Source of the DNA: Haliclystus octoradiatus
Taxonomy: Eukaryota; Cnidaria; Staurozoa; Stauromedusae; Haliclystidae
Direction of reading: 5' to 3'
Length of the DNA: 64,000 nucleotides
Assembly: GCA_916610825.1 (NCBI GenBank)
Contig: OU744449.1
Location: 22,209,793-22,273,792 of the forward strand
The stretch's first letter is position 1. Each line of letters opens with the position of its first letter. A program made the translations under genes and the position numbers. This document shows, one piece after another, positions 23,771 to 43,500 of the stretch. The notes under the pieces were generated by a model that did not search any database, was not told the DNA's origin, and was given only the letters and a program-made list of their open reading frames with translations.

Positions 23771-23976
23771 GGATTTATCATTTTTCCACGAACCGGGTAA
23801 GCTTACAGCGTTTTTTCACCGGGGTGGTTGGTTAATTTGTTAGTACTTTGAAGCTTGTGTGCTTTTAATAGCCGGATGCCTTTCCTGACGCAAACCTATA
23901 GTGCTCCGGACAGGGATTGAACCCGAGACCTTGCGGGCCGTGGTCCAACACCCTAGCCACTACACCAAGGCCGCAG
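23741..23976 (-). mobile_element. tRNA-derived SINE (family B) with poly-A tail
   Basis: On the - strand, 'gcggccttggtgtagtggct' carries a box A and 'gggttcaatccc' a box B. The body follows with 'aaaggcatccggc' and 'taaaa', a block seen in many invertebrate SINEs, then about 30 A (the T run at 23741-23770). It differs in sequence from the family A SINEs to the right. Confidence 0.85.
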
Positions 23977-24582
23977 ATTAACTGTACTTACAAAATGTAT
24001 GGTTGTAAGCCATACGCCAATCCCGATAGTTTTTATTTGATGGGAACAAATGTATCACACAAATGGATATTTGTTCCCCAAGCACTAATTTGATGTCCAA
24101 TGATCACGACCAACGAAATTTAATTTCGTCCAAAGGAAAAACCTAGTAACTCATATTTTGATAGTTTTGAGATAATTACAAAAACGTGAAAATGCTCTGC
24201 CTTAAGACTGCTTTGATGGATTCAAACTTTTTAAAGTCTCAATTTGTATAACTATGTGATCTTGGTATGGACCATTGACTAGACTTACGATTTGGAATGT
24301 GTGTGGTCTTTTATATGACTTGCTAGGTTTATCCATAGCATTTTTCGCAAATCAAAACTGAATTACAACGGAAAAACCAAGCAAGTTTTTTTTTTTTACA
24401 AAATAATACAATTCAATGACTAAAACTGGCATATTATGTTTATAACATGCATTTATATAATAATAATAATTATTATATATTTATTAATAACAATAATAAA
24501 TTAATAATTATATATAACAATTTAAATATTAAAAATAAAATAAAAAAATAAGACATACAGGTACAGGAAAATTTACAATATC

Positions 24583-27312
<2,730 letters not shown>

Positions 27313-27653
27313 ACTTTCTTATATACTAGAATGCTTCAGTACTGTCTTCTAACTGTACAGTATCAATATGAGAAAAAAAACGAAATGAAAACAATCTTGT
27401 AGTGATCGCAGTTGGTGGCCATTATGGATGTCAACATATCGGCCTCTCTGATTGGTCAACTCCTTGTTGCTAGGTTTATCCTTTGAAAATTGGTAAATTT
27501 ATCAAGTTACTAGGTTTGACCCTTGTAATACTGGCTCACTGGGACACAATTTGCAACCCTAGGGGGTATCATAAGTAAGGGAAAAACCTAGTAACCTCGA
27601 TTTAAAAAAAAAATCAAAATGTCAAAAAAACGAGTTACTAGGTTTTTCCTTTG

Positions 27654-29471
27654 TAGGGCAGAATTTATAGAACAACAGGAAAAAGAAACTAAATAAAACC
27701 AAGCAAGTTGTCTATAAATTTCAAAGTATAATAACTATCAAAAACAAATGTGGAAGAACCTTCTCCACTGGCCGCAATCAAAGAACATGAATTTAAAATA
27801 CAAGATACACACCTTAATTACATTTACAAGAACCAATCAAATCACATTAAATACAACAACCAATCACTATTTAACACAACTATTTAATTACACAACATTT
27901 ATATAATAATCAACTTCTAGCTAGAATAATTTAATAAGAGGCTCTACATCAGTTAGAGGCTTCGGCGATCACAATGATTTCGTTTTAACTTGTATTTATC
28001 AATTATATGATGGTGCTAGAGCACATATATTCCAAGATGTTTTGCTTCCGAAATCATTTTAAATCATGAAATCAAGAGAAAATGTCCAAATTTAGTTAGC
28101 GATAAAAATTTAAAAGGCTCAAAGATCATAGATTATAGACGTATTAGACAAATGTCTCGTGGCTCTGTCTTTTACTTTCTTCATATTATAACGTAAGAAC
28201 ATTACAAGGGGGTGTCACATCCGAACTATTTTCGGCCTTGCGTATTTCGTACATATATGGCTTATTTGGTTATAAAAATAATATTGTGAGAGGATCATTG
28301 TCTCATTGCAGGTTGATCGACAGCACAACGAGATTAATTTGACCCTCAATTTCAATTAACAGAAGTGAAAGGATTAATGACTTGCGATTTCGCCATCGCC
28401 TTTGTCTATTTTGAAAAAAAATATGTCTCTGTCTGACGTAGCGTGACTAATGCATTTTGAAAATGAATATGTCTCTGTCTGACGTAGCGTGACTAATGTA
28501 TTCATATTCAAACAAATTGAACACGCCCCAAAAATTAGACAAAGACCGTAATTAACAGGTCCTAAAGATGAGATGCAGGCTACTGCTGACCGCTAATTAT
28601 ACAAGCTGGTAAATAGGCAATAAAAACAGGTTAAAAATTATTAGTTATCACATTGTTAATGCCTTGCTGGAGAGGAAGTAAAAATCTACGGTGTACAATA
28701 GGTGAGGAATTGATAATATAGTTGTAAAATTTCTTGTTCACCTACAGAATTAGTTCCAATATTTATGCTAGACGCGTCCTCACCATCAGCGATCAAGAGC
28801 TTAATAGTCAGATCCACTTTTAGTATACAGTTTTGTATTGTTTTGTATTCCCCATCCCTTCCATAATTTATTCTTGCTTCAAATGAAATCAATCTATGTA
28901 TATATATGTATGTATGCAAAATAATGCATCCGCCCTTTCAGTATTAGAATTGAATTGAATTGAATTTTAGATTTGGAGAATTTTGGGAATGAAATTCTCA
29001 ATTAAGGCTGATCTCGACTCTCGTAAAAAATTAAGAATACTGAGCCTCATTCAACATGAAAGTTACTTTTTCTAACAACTGTACAATTGTACACAGGCAC
29101 AAGGTGGCGCCAATAGTTGATATAGGGACACAAACTACAAACTTCGACAAAACAGAAGGTACAATAGAAAATTTAATGTAAACATATCGATGATAAAACT
29201 ATCTATTCAAAATTTAAATCGCTCACATATTATTATCATATCTTATCGTACGATAGCTAGTATAATTTCAGAGATCGTGCAATAATTATGCAACATGTAG
29301 TACCGAACGACAATATTATCAAGAATAGAATTGAATAATACAAACAATCACCTGTATATGCATGAGAAAATAAAACGCAACGATTCGGCTTGTTGGCCAA
29401 TATTGGTAAACTAATAAAGGAACACAATAGAATAATGAACGGACTATTAAGGGATTATATCACTCTTGTAA
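27654..29471. other. no gene; one 45-bp direct duplication
   Basis: No coding pattern. 'aatatgtctctgtctgacgt' followed by 'agcgtgactaatg' occurs twice in tandem at about 28420-28453 and 28465-28498, a recent local duplication. Confidence 0.5.
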
Positions 29472-30737
29472 GGTAGAGACGAATGGTCACCCTATACAGT
29501 CTCTGACGTCACATCTCCAAAACGAGGTCACTATTAAGATTGAAGTCTTTCTATATCTGGACTTCTGGAGTCAAATCCGAAATAATATTTGAAAGATCTT
29601 GTCGAACTGTCATGGCGATAAAACAGTTTTTCTAACAACTGTCACCAACTTTGACTTTATTTACAATCAAATTTTTATTACATATTTTGCAATTTTAGTA
29701 GTGCTACTTTATTGAACCTTGCATCAACATTGTGGATATTAAGTTTTATATGATGTACAAGTAATTATTTATTTGGAACAGTTTTTCACATCATGGAAGC
29801 CAAACTTCATCCTCCTTCCTGTCAAGGCCGTTTTCATACCAGCTCAAACATCAAAGCTATGCCTTATATATGGTGTTATACGTTTGATAAGTACTCAAGC
29901 AATTGTAACAAAATGAACAGTGTTTACATTTCACTTTTGTTTTGAAATAAATTGATTCGTGAATCGTGATCCCCACAAAAAAGATGGCGTGTTTAAGTTT
30001 TGACATAAATCAAACAAGTATCAAATTATGAATCAGATATTTTCGAGTAAATATGTTAGTTCAATTTTTCTCACTATCGATTGTTATTGGAGAGAAGTAA
30101 CACCGTGTTGTCATAGGCATTGCCTGTTATTTGGTCACCTATGACATCCAAATTAAATTTCTTCCGCTTTCTTTTCAAAAAGTTATGGTAAAATAATGGC
30201 GCCAAAAGGCGCGCTTTCTCGAACTGAAGGCTCACTCATTATTATAGTTCCTTGCAATCATGGATATGATCCTATAAATTACCTGGGTAGTATAGTAATA
30301 AAGCCGAAAACATTATTTGTAGCAATTAGAGATAATATCTTGCTATAATAGACTTGAAAATAGTCCAATCTGTAGGCATTAATTGTTACGTCGCTTTCTA
30401 AATTCTGTCTTCATAATCAGTCTTACAAATAAGTTAAATAATAAATACGTAGCATCAGTACAGCAAAATATCCCATTTTACAAAACTTAAATCCATCGAC
30501 AACAAAAACAAGTAATCTATTTAATAATTATTCCAAATCAATTGGCGGTATGCTGACAAAATAAAATGAAGGATATTTGTTAAAATTGTGGACCGCCATG
30601 TCAGTCAGTCAAATAGTTTGATTGAGTTGTGAGTGAATTCGGATTTGATGAGATTCAAAGGAAATACAATCCAAGGGGTAGTCTCGTTTTGGAGATGTGA
30701 CGTCAGAGACTGTATGGGGTGACCATTCGTCTCTACC
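29472..30737. mobile_element. non-autonomous element with 9-bp TSD and long TIRs (Mutator-like)
   Basis: The left end GGTAGAGACGAATGGTCACC and the matching right end share about 54 bp with one mismatch. The flanks carry the 9-bp direct repeat CTCTTGTAA at 29463-29471 and 30738-30746. A 9-bp duplication and long terminal inverted repeats are typical of Mutator-like elements. The 1.15-kb interior has no coding frame of note. Confidence 0.8.
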
Positions 30738-30776
30738 CTCTTGTAAGCGGGTTACTGGAATTCAGACCCACGAGTC

Positions 30777-30855
30777 CTCTAACAACAAGCGAGAAATCCA
30801 TATCGTAAACGAGGCCGCCTCGTTTACGATATGGATTTTTAGTTTGCTGTTAGAG
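30777..30855. repeat. 79-bp near-perfect hairpin
   Basis: Arms from 'ctctaacaacaa' to 'cgtaaacgaggc' on the left and 'gcctcgtttacg' to 'ttgctgttagag' on the right; the inner 23 bp are perfect. It begins about 30 bp after the right target duplication of the preceding element. It may be a tiny MITE. Confidence 0.75.
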
Positions 30856-30859
30856 AACG

Positions 30860-31896
30860 AATATTTAGTAGACCTATACCTACACCGTCTATACCCGACA
30901 TAGCACGGAAACCCATATACTTTCGGTGGCTGCCATCAAATGTCGTGAGTTATCTTAACATAAATGCAAATCGCGTTGTACAAATCCACCATCATGATTC
31001 GCCTTTTTCTCAAGTGATTATTAATGATTAAACCTAATTACCTTATAACTATGATTATTAAACCGTGTTTGATATTTACCATCGTGAACGAAAATGAGTA
31101 TGCCTCTGAGTTTACGCAATTTATTTCATCATCATTATCATCTTTTATAATTATTGTTATTATTAATTTTATTATTAGTTACAGCGAAAAGTTAATTATA
31201 TAATAATTTCTCTTCGTGCGTATTTGGCAACATATTTCATTTATACATATTATCACCATAGGAATTACTTTTACATCTTTATAATTATAGTAATTATCTA
31301 ATTATAGATGAGGTAAACCAGTGAGAGTTGTTTAGCCACAGGCCTTCCCTCATGTCATCATACTTTCCGTGAATGGATTTTGTAAATAGCTTAAAATGTT
31401 AAAATTCTCAGAGACGAATTTATTCATCGTTAAACTTTTATTCTTGAAAATTGATAACGAAGATTCACAAACGTTCAGCATAATACAGTTAGAAAATAAT
31501 GTTTTTGCTGTTAGATTATACTTATAATTTTAAGAAGTATTATACTTTAAGTTTTAATACTTCAACAACAACGAGCAGATTTCAAAATGATTGAAATTTC
31601 TAAAAAAATTTATGAATATTTTAAAAGATATTTTTAAGGTGCTTGTACTTCCATTGTGCTGCTGTTGTTTTTGGTTTATTTGCCAAATAATTTGACTGGC
31701 TAATAAAGGGAAGCTTGTTAAATATCTAATTCTATATATATATTTTTTTTTTTTTCTATTTATTCTTATAAATTTCTATATACAAATAAATTTCCATACA
31801 AAATATGCTTGGTTATCATTGAGATAGACAGTATATACATAATGGAAAGGTGGCCAAACAATGGTCATTCATGGTGATAGGCATGTCTGATACTAA
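30860..31896. other. no gene recognised
   Basis: Very AT-rich DNA downstream of the methyltransferase gene. A + strand TTTATT near 31758-31764 gives an AATAAA on the - strand, a candidate poly(A) signal for that gene if its transcript crosses the MITE at 31.9-32.4 kb. Confidence 0.35.
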
Positions 31897-32374
31897 GGCC
31901 CTGTTTACAAGGAGGGCGAGTTACCCGGGTAGGCGAGTTACTCACCTTACCGAGTTAAAATGTGATGTGTGTTTACAAGGGTCACCTGAGTAACTCGCCT
32001 ACCCGAGTTAAATAATTTGAAGCCAATCAAAGCATGCGCGCTGAAATGGAACGATTAGAGAACAAAAGATGTCTACAGCGGAAACGTTCGAAACAATAGA
32101 AAATTAAAGCTACCATTTTTTAATTTTAACCCGCCTACCCGAGTTACTCGCCTATATCCGTTTACAAGTCAAAAAGTGACAGAAAGTTGTCTCGGGTAGA
32201 CGAGTTACCCGGTCTGCCAAGGCGAGTAACTCGGGTAGGCGAGTTAATCGGGTGGGCGAGACAATTTTCTCACTTTGCTTGTAAACAGAACGCGCATAAA
32301 CAATAGACCCGGGTAACTCGCCAACCCGAGTAACTCGCCTACCCGAGTAACTCGCCCTCCTTGTAAACAGGGCC
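31897..32374. mobile_element. 478-bp Harbinger-like MITE with TAA target duplication
   Basis: The left end GGCCCTGTTTACAAGGAGGG and the right end CCCTCCTTGTAAACAGGGCC are exact reverse complements, flanked by TAA (31894-31896 and 32375-32377). A 3-bp TWA duplication is the mark of PIF/Harbinger elements. The inside has several more copies of the theme 'gagttactcgcctacccgag' in both orientations. Confidence 0.85.
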
Positions 32375-32391
32375 TAATACGACCTTGTTAT

Positions 32392-36268
<3,877 letters not shown>

Positions 36269-37520
36269 ATTCCGGCGATAAAGGAAAACACACAAACGTT
36301 TCGTCAGCGTGCAAAAAGTCTAGCAGAGCGCGACCATTGATTTCTCAAAGAATAGTATTACTGTAGTACAACAAAGAAATCAGTTGTCTGGACAATAATT
36401 TAGTGTAGAAAAATCAGTAAACCATGAAGGCCATGAACAAGGTCAAGGTCAATTATGCGAAGTGTTAGGCCATTATTGACAGGCATGGATTATTTTGAAA
36501 AATTTCACATGCAATTTGATATGATATGATATAATATATTGAAATTTTTGACCATCAAATAATAAGGACACGTATACACTATAGAAGGTGTCACTTACAT
36601 ACAGCCTCAAGATTAAGAATTAAGTTGAATAAAGGTTGCCAATTATAATATGAACATGACCTTATTGTTATATGCGTAAATACATATGACATACAGTATC
36701 ATGTTAATAACTGTTAATGTAAAGATATGTATCTATCTATATTAGCTATATGTAATACTATATGACTGATTATTTTATCTAAATAATACTTTACAAAATG
36801 CTGACAAATTAAATGATCGTAGTTTCTCCTTGAATTGAGCAATAGTTTTTGATGTAACAATCGTCAGATAATTGTTCCACTAGGGTATTATACGGTTACA
36901 AAATTGGTTTAAATTTCAATTTAAAATATTTCAAATTTCATCGCTGTCGCTGTAAAAACTCAAACCCGATTTGATGATGTTTCTGATGTTTCCTTAAGTG
37001 CAGACAGACTTTTCAAGACGGCCGTGTTGTAAAATTAACAAATGTCCTTTCTCTATATATAAATTCTACCGACTATGGTAATATTAACCTATGCGTGCAG
37101 ACTCAGTGCAGACAGAATTTTTCTTCGTATAAACATTAGTGGTATATAAAGTATCACGCGAATCAAGTCACGTTGTTGAAGTCCAATCGTTTGTTTCATT
37201 GTTGCAAATCAGACATCATTGCTAAAGTGACCAATGGTAACAATCAGGGTTTTCCCCTGAGTGTTGTTGAGAATTTTTCACTCATTTCTACTTCCTTTCA
37301 AACCCCTATACTACGAGACATAAATCAATATATGAAGAAACATTACGTAACCTGTATGTACTCGATTGGTATAAAAGCAGCCGCGTTCATTTATTCTTCT
37401 CAGTGCATTTGCAGAAGTTCGTAGCTGACGTAGGCACGTAGCTGATTTAGTACTACGCTGAGCACTTTCAATATTCCCAGTACAAGTTTATCAATATCAT
37501 TTTAGAATCCAAGGAAAGAA
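36269..37520. promoter_or_regulatory. shared intergenic region between the divergent methyltransferase and fusion genes
   Basis: The 1.25 kb between the two start codons must contain both promoters. The right side has a clear TATA and initiator (separate entry). 'tatatataaa' at 37054-37063 is another possible TATA. I see no clear TATA for the - strand gene. Co-regulation is an inference from the head-to-head layout. Confidence 0.5.
37370..37405 (+). promoter_or_regulatory. TATA box and initiator of the synthase-methyltransferase gene
   Basis: TATAAAAG at 37370-37377 is followed by TCAGTG, whose A is at 37402. The 32-bp distance is the usual TATA-to-start spacing. This would give a 5' UTR of about 119 nt before the ATG at 37521. 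Seen directly as motifs; the start site itself is inferred. Confidence 0.6.
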
Positions 37521-40500
37521 ATGGCTCCTGTGTCAACTACAACATCATCCTCATTGCCTGAGACAAATGGAGTTTCAGTTGAATGTTTCAATGCTAAATT
37601 TAAGCAACAGGTATGGTAGTTAATAACATAATATTATACGTTACATCATTTAAACAAGGACAAGGATAAAGCTACGGTTGCCGTAGCTTTAGCGGTTTGG
37701 ATAGAGCTACGGAAGTTTACCGAGCATGCGCACTTGATTGAAATTGACCCTTATTATCATTAATTGATTATTTAATTGACTATAAACAATCTCTTTCGAA
37801 GTTTTTGAGAAGAGAATGTTTTGAACATGGATACACACATTGATTCTAATTATTAGTATATATAAAAACAAATATCACAACAGTTTTGGTATGATTATAT
37901 TATAACTTAGTAATATTATTATCTGGAGTTTGACTTGAAGATAGAATCCGTTTTTGTGATGAACTTTCAAAACAGAGGAACAAAGAACTTCCTGCCGTAG
38001 ATTTATCCACTCCGTTTAAACAATTAAGCCGTATTTATTGCTTACATATACTATGAATCGTTTATCCCAACCTATACGATTTTCAAGATAACAAATTAAA
38101 ATTATTGCTGAATCTAAGGTATATATGTTCTTAATTTCTTACAGTCAAACTCAACTAATTTCCCTTGATTTTGCTCAAATTTGAGGCTCACTGAGAAACG
38201 TGTAATTCAGCTTAATTTCTATGTTGCAATTTCAATAATGGCTAAAAGTAAGTTTTGGGGAATTTGTGCAAGTTAGATAAATCTATGTTACTGAGACAAT
38301 TAACTACTCGACGATTTTTATAGTCTCAGGAATAGGATGCAATTGCAAGTCTATATGATATCTTCCTATGTAAGATACTGTTCGAAATATTGCCTTATTC
38401 TTGTTGGTTGATTAGACTCTATATAAATTTAAATAAGAATTAGCCAAATTTAAAATCGCATTCAGTGATGTAACAAGAAAAATTAGATTGAAACAAAAAG
38501 TTGTTCTGTTCATTATTCTTAATTCTTCAGTGATGTAACAAAAAATTAAGGCTGAAATTAACAAGTTATCTTTTATTCAATGTAATTCTTCGATGTTGTA
38601 GCAAAACAATATTAAGATTTATTTTAGATGCTCAAATTTCTTATTATTCTATATATCTCTTTATAATTTGAAACAACTTTGGTGGCCACTGTTCGTAGTA
38701 AACTATTTAAATAAATAAAATATTCCATTGTGTTATAACAATTACTCGATAGAGTCGGTTGGAAAGCTTTGAGACATAGAAGTCATGATCTTGTTTCCAA
38801 ACGTTGCTGGTACGAATTTTGCACGAATTCTGCATTGGACCATGATTACTGAAACCTTTGTCAAACTGATCTACCCTATGATAATGTATATTACGTCACA
38901 TCGGATTATAGGATATATATGTCATATGCTGCTAAGTACTATATCAACAACAGAGCAAGAAGATACACAACAACTAGTCAAGGGGGAACTAAAAAGAACA
39001 ATAGGGCGTTTCACTTGATCGTGTGTTTATAATAAATCACATCATACATCAGTAATAATTATGCTAATTATGCAAATTATGCATTACGCGACAATATATA
39101 TATATATAGCAGCCGACAAGTACTTGTTTCTGGCCATTAGCCATTGATGATCATTGAATAACGTGAGACTTTAAAGGGGCAAGATTGACCGGCGACCGCT
39201 GCGAGCACAAGTTGAATTTATGCTTAGCGTAATTCAACCGTCTCGCTTTGAAACTATTGTTCTACGCAGGCCTAATCTGTTATAAATTCATGTCAACAAT
39301 GTACATTGTGTTATGAACAATAAACATGCACGTGATCCGAAGTGCGTAGCGCCTGCCGGTCATTTTTGCTCCTTTAAGTAACAATAAAAATGGTGTGTCT
39401 TTCTTGACTCTATTATTATTATTTACCGCTCTGCTCTTTACAAGCATTGAGCACTATTCACCTGCCAATATTTTAAAATTTAAATGTTCATTTAAATTTT
39501 ATAAATATTATATATATATATATATATATATTCGTTGATCGTTTTGGTTTATAGGGATATATGTGCGATTGCGCATGTACAATACGGAATAGTATGTCCA
39601 TAATATAACTTCTTGGATTAAAAACATGGATTGTGCCAAACTATGTAATAAACAATTCGGTTCATCCTTTGATAATTCGTAATAAATTTAGTGACATACA
39701 TGGATTACGTATCACCATATGGGGTACAGACGGCAGACGCACTAAGGGGCCATAAAATGGCTTACTCGTTTGAGGGGGAGTGGGACTGTGGGGGTCATAC
39801 GAAAGTTGAGTACTGGGGATAGCGTGTCAACCACCAAAGTGCGTACGCATCTATTATCGGTTTGTTGAATAGATTTGTGTAGCAGAAGCGATGAACTTTG
39901 AATCAATTATTAACTGCTAACATGTTCATTTTTAAAAGAAATTTAAAAAAATTGTAATTACAAAATAACTTTTGTATACTTTCGGAAACATCAAAACAAA
40001 ATTCGTAAAAGTACTATAGGTGGTTTCAAAAGTGTCAGTACGTACGCGGAATGGGGTGATCTGAAAAGCAGACAGAGCAAGGGCGTATCAAATATTGCAA
40101 TATTCACTGAGTACGTACTTTATAGATGGCACTCCAAGAAACAAATACATAATATCGCTATTCAACAATAAAATAATACTAAATGTAGATTGTATTCTTT
40201 CGATTTACTATAAGATGATAGCATAGTAGTAGTAGTATAGACAGTCACATCAGAGGAATGTGCCGTCCCTCTTACGCCTTACATATTTGCTACACAAAGA
40301 ACGCCACAAAACACGGTCAGACATAGCTGACAAAGAAACTTTTAAATAACACAATTCACGATACAAAACATTATGAAAGATACTACTTTCCCATAGCCCT
40401 GTCGAAGCATCTCCTTCGATTGCCAATGAAGGATGCCATGCAGCGGTTGAGGGGCATACGTCTTTGATAGCATATCCCGGTAGCATATTTTAAACTTGAT

Positions 40501-43500
40501 ATTGTTAGTCTGTATTCTCCAATTGTACATCATTTTCAGACCAAACATATTCAAAATAAAAATGTTCTTATTATTTCCTTGACGCATTGTAGTATTTCTA
40601 CAGATTAATAGACCTATTTGATCATCTGTCTTGGCCTTTCGAAATAAATGTTGTTGTTTTTTTATTTCAGATTAAAAGAATGTCGATAGCGTGTTCAAGC
40701 CTCAGTTCAAATGAAATTTACAAAGGGGCAGAAATAAAACGCTTAATCGTGCATCTATTAAGTGAGAAAGCCATGGTTGACTTGCTTGATGAGATTCTAC
40801 AAAAAGATGTTTTCTCACATGAGTTTCATGATGAATTTATTGACAATATGGAGGTATTAGGAAGTGTAAAAGAACTGAAATACTTCTTCAATCTTCCATT
40901 GGGACAAGTGTTCACTGCTCTTTATGAACTAATCAAGTATGTATAAGATCAATACACTCATACTCATGAGTTCAAAATTATTTAGCCTAGGGGGAGCAGA
41001 GTTCGACAAAGTAGAAATTCTGGATCCTAGATTCCGGAAGGTTAGAGAAAATTCAGAAGAAAATTGATATTTCTATGATTTATTGGTCAAACATCAACAA
41101 AAAAATTCAGAAGAAACTGTTTAAATGCCTCCAGGATTCCAGAAGGACGAACCTCTTGTCAGACCTGATGGGGAGAAATCGCAGCATTACTCACTATGAT
41201 ACTCTCTAACTATATCGGGTCGAATGTAGGAAGTGGTGACAAGTGAGCCCGCATATAGACTCGCGATCTCTAACGATTATAAGCATAAACTATATAGATT
41301 AACGCTGTAATGATAATATATCAGCAGTAAATTATATCTTATAATTATCTCAAGGTTGTCCCCGCTATCCTCTTGGTGGAGTGAAATTACAAAAACAATT
41401 CTCCGTTCGGATTTTAACACGATAAAGACGAGGAATTTTTTAAAGGACAACAATGTCAGTGAATATGATTCTATTAGAGATAAACTGGAGCAAAATGACG
41501 CCCATGCTGTTTATCCAACCAACATTTTCAGGTGAGTTATTTCAGTGATATTCATTAATTGACAACAGAAGTCATAAGAAGTTTTATCGGGAATTTTACC
41601 AAACATTCACGTCAATTGTCAATTCATGTATAGGCATGATTATATCTGAGCTGCATCGGTCTGCATGAAATCCACCGAAATCCCGCGTGGGTGACATTAA
41701 TTGCGCTTCGACGGGGTTGTTAATATAGTCGTTTGTAAAAATAATCATAATACGTTTCGGATCATGAAAACAATACACCAAGTTACTCTGAAAAAATAAG
41801 AAGAAAAAAATAATGTAATGTGGTATACTGTAGCTAGCTAATATGTACTGATCCCCCCCGAGATTCATGCTTGACTTTTAAGCATTAATCACTTTGCACC
41901 GATATTTATGAATACCTGTCCTATACGTACCACGGTTATTGAACTCATTAATGATGGAGACTGTCATTTGAATTAGCTGTATACTGAGAAGTGTAAAATA
42001 AGGTTGCTCGAATTCTCCAACATTTCTGAAAATGACTTCCTAACATCTCTGTTACATCTCCTTGTAAAGCTAACACCAATGAAAGGCACCCCTTAAACGT
42101 CCCATATTTTCGATGTGGGAATTCCGCGGACACATCATCGGTGCGAGGAAAATTCTCCACAATGAGTTTCTTCGCAACGACTTATCTTCGGAGCGAGTTT
42201 CTTCGCACGAAACGAGCACCATTTTCTTCGCCACGAATCTTTTTGAAAAAATTAGTCTTCGCAACGATATACACTCAGAAATTCCTCCTGAATTCACATG
42301 ATATGTGTTATTGTACGCCAACTATATTTTTTCAATTAATTTTATATTTCAGACAATGCACAGGCAAAACTGTTTCATCTTCTGATTTTTCAACAATCGA
42401 AAGTGTTATGAGCACAACTCTTACAACAAATATTAAAATCAGAAAAAATGTTTTGGATATTATGGAGCCAACGTTAGCAAAGATTTACAAACCTTTAAAT
42501 AGGTAAGTTTGGACTGATACTGCGAGAGTGTAGCATATAGCAGCTATATAAGCGTGTCAGCAAATTCGCTGATCACTATATAATTATCTCATGAAAATCG
42601 TAGATTTTTGTCGGTTATGGTCGGTTTAACATCAATACGTTTATAAAACGCTAATGCCTTACATTCAGACTCGGTCAATCCCTCGCTTAATGTTCCCATA
42701 ATTAGTTTGTAATCATTGACAATCCACGATATAAACTCTGTGTAGTGGCTGGCCCCTAGTATTATTGACAATCGATCTCAATGCAACGAATCACTTGGCT
42801 ACAGATGGGTCTATTATAAAATCTATACAATCTGTGTAGTGACATATAGTCCCATAGAAAAAATGAACCAATCATTTGGACACTTTTACTATATCAAATA
42901 GTTATTGAAGAATTATTCACGATGAGATTCTTAAACCAATTAGAATCGAAAATTATTTTTTGAACTGTTTTGAGTTTTATGCAGATTTACGCACACTAAA
43001 TTATAAGGGGGTATTTACATGAGGTGGTCCACCCCGGCAGGATAAGGCGACCTATGTAAGCGAGATCAACACCTACCATCGTTGTCTTGTTCTACAGTCG
43101 TGCGTTTATATGGTTGCTGTACGCTAGCCCTCATAGGTAAGATGATCCCAGCAGGTCCTGAAAGCGGAATACGGAAGACGCGGAGAGATTTACGGAAGAG
43201 TTAAAATAGAGGCTTCTATTGTGTTTTTGTGTATCAGAATGAGACTATGAGATGATGATCTGCCTCCTTTCCTGTCATTTATCTGCCTTTCCAAATAGGC
43301 AATGTTAAAATTTAATCATTATTTGCAATAAATGTAACATTTTAGATAAAAACATCAAGATCAAATTCAGCTGTAGTTTATAACGTGTTATTATCACTGA
43401 GTAACTTCAGAAATAAAATTGATAAGAGGCTTGAAAATCTAGGCCAGCCCGGTGACAAATTTTGTCGGCCCGAAAATGGGGTCAATTACAAACTGCCATA

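Noticed and set aside
24030..24080. Inverted repeat gggaacaaat / atttgttccc just left of the DNA transposon
   Set aside because: Arms of only about 10 bp with no target duplication and no further copy seen; too weak to call an element.
37054..37063. tatatataaa as the main TATA box of the fusion gene
   Set aside because: It is over 450 bp from the ATG and has no initiator at the right distance. The TATAAAAG at 37370 has one.
40250..40587. Two overlapping - strand frames in intron 1 of the fusion gene
   Set aside because: No family resemblance and no conserved blocks; they look random.
42070..42506. Several open frames on both strands around exon 4
   Set aside because: Shadows of exon 4 and of the TTCTTCGCAACGA repeats.
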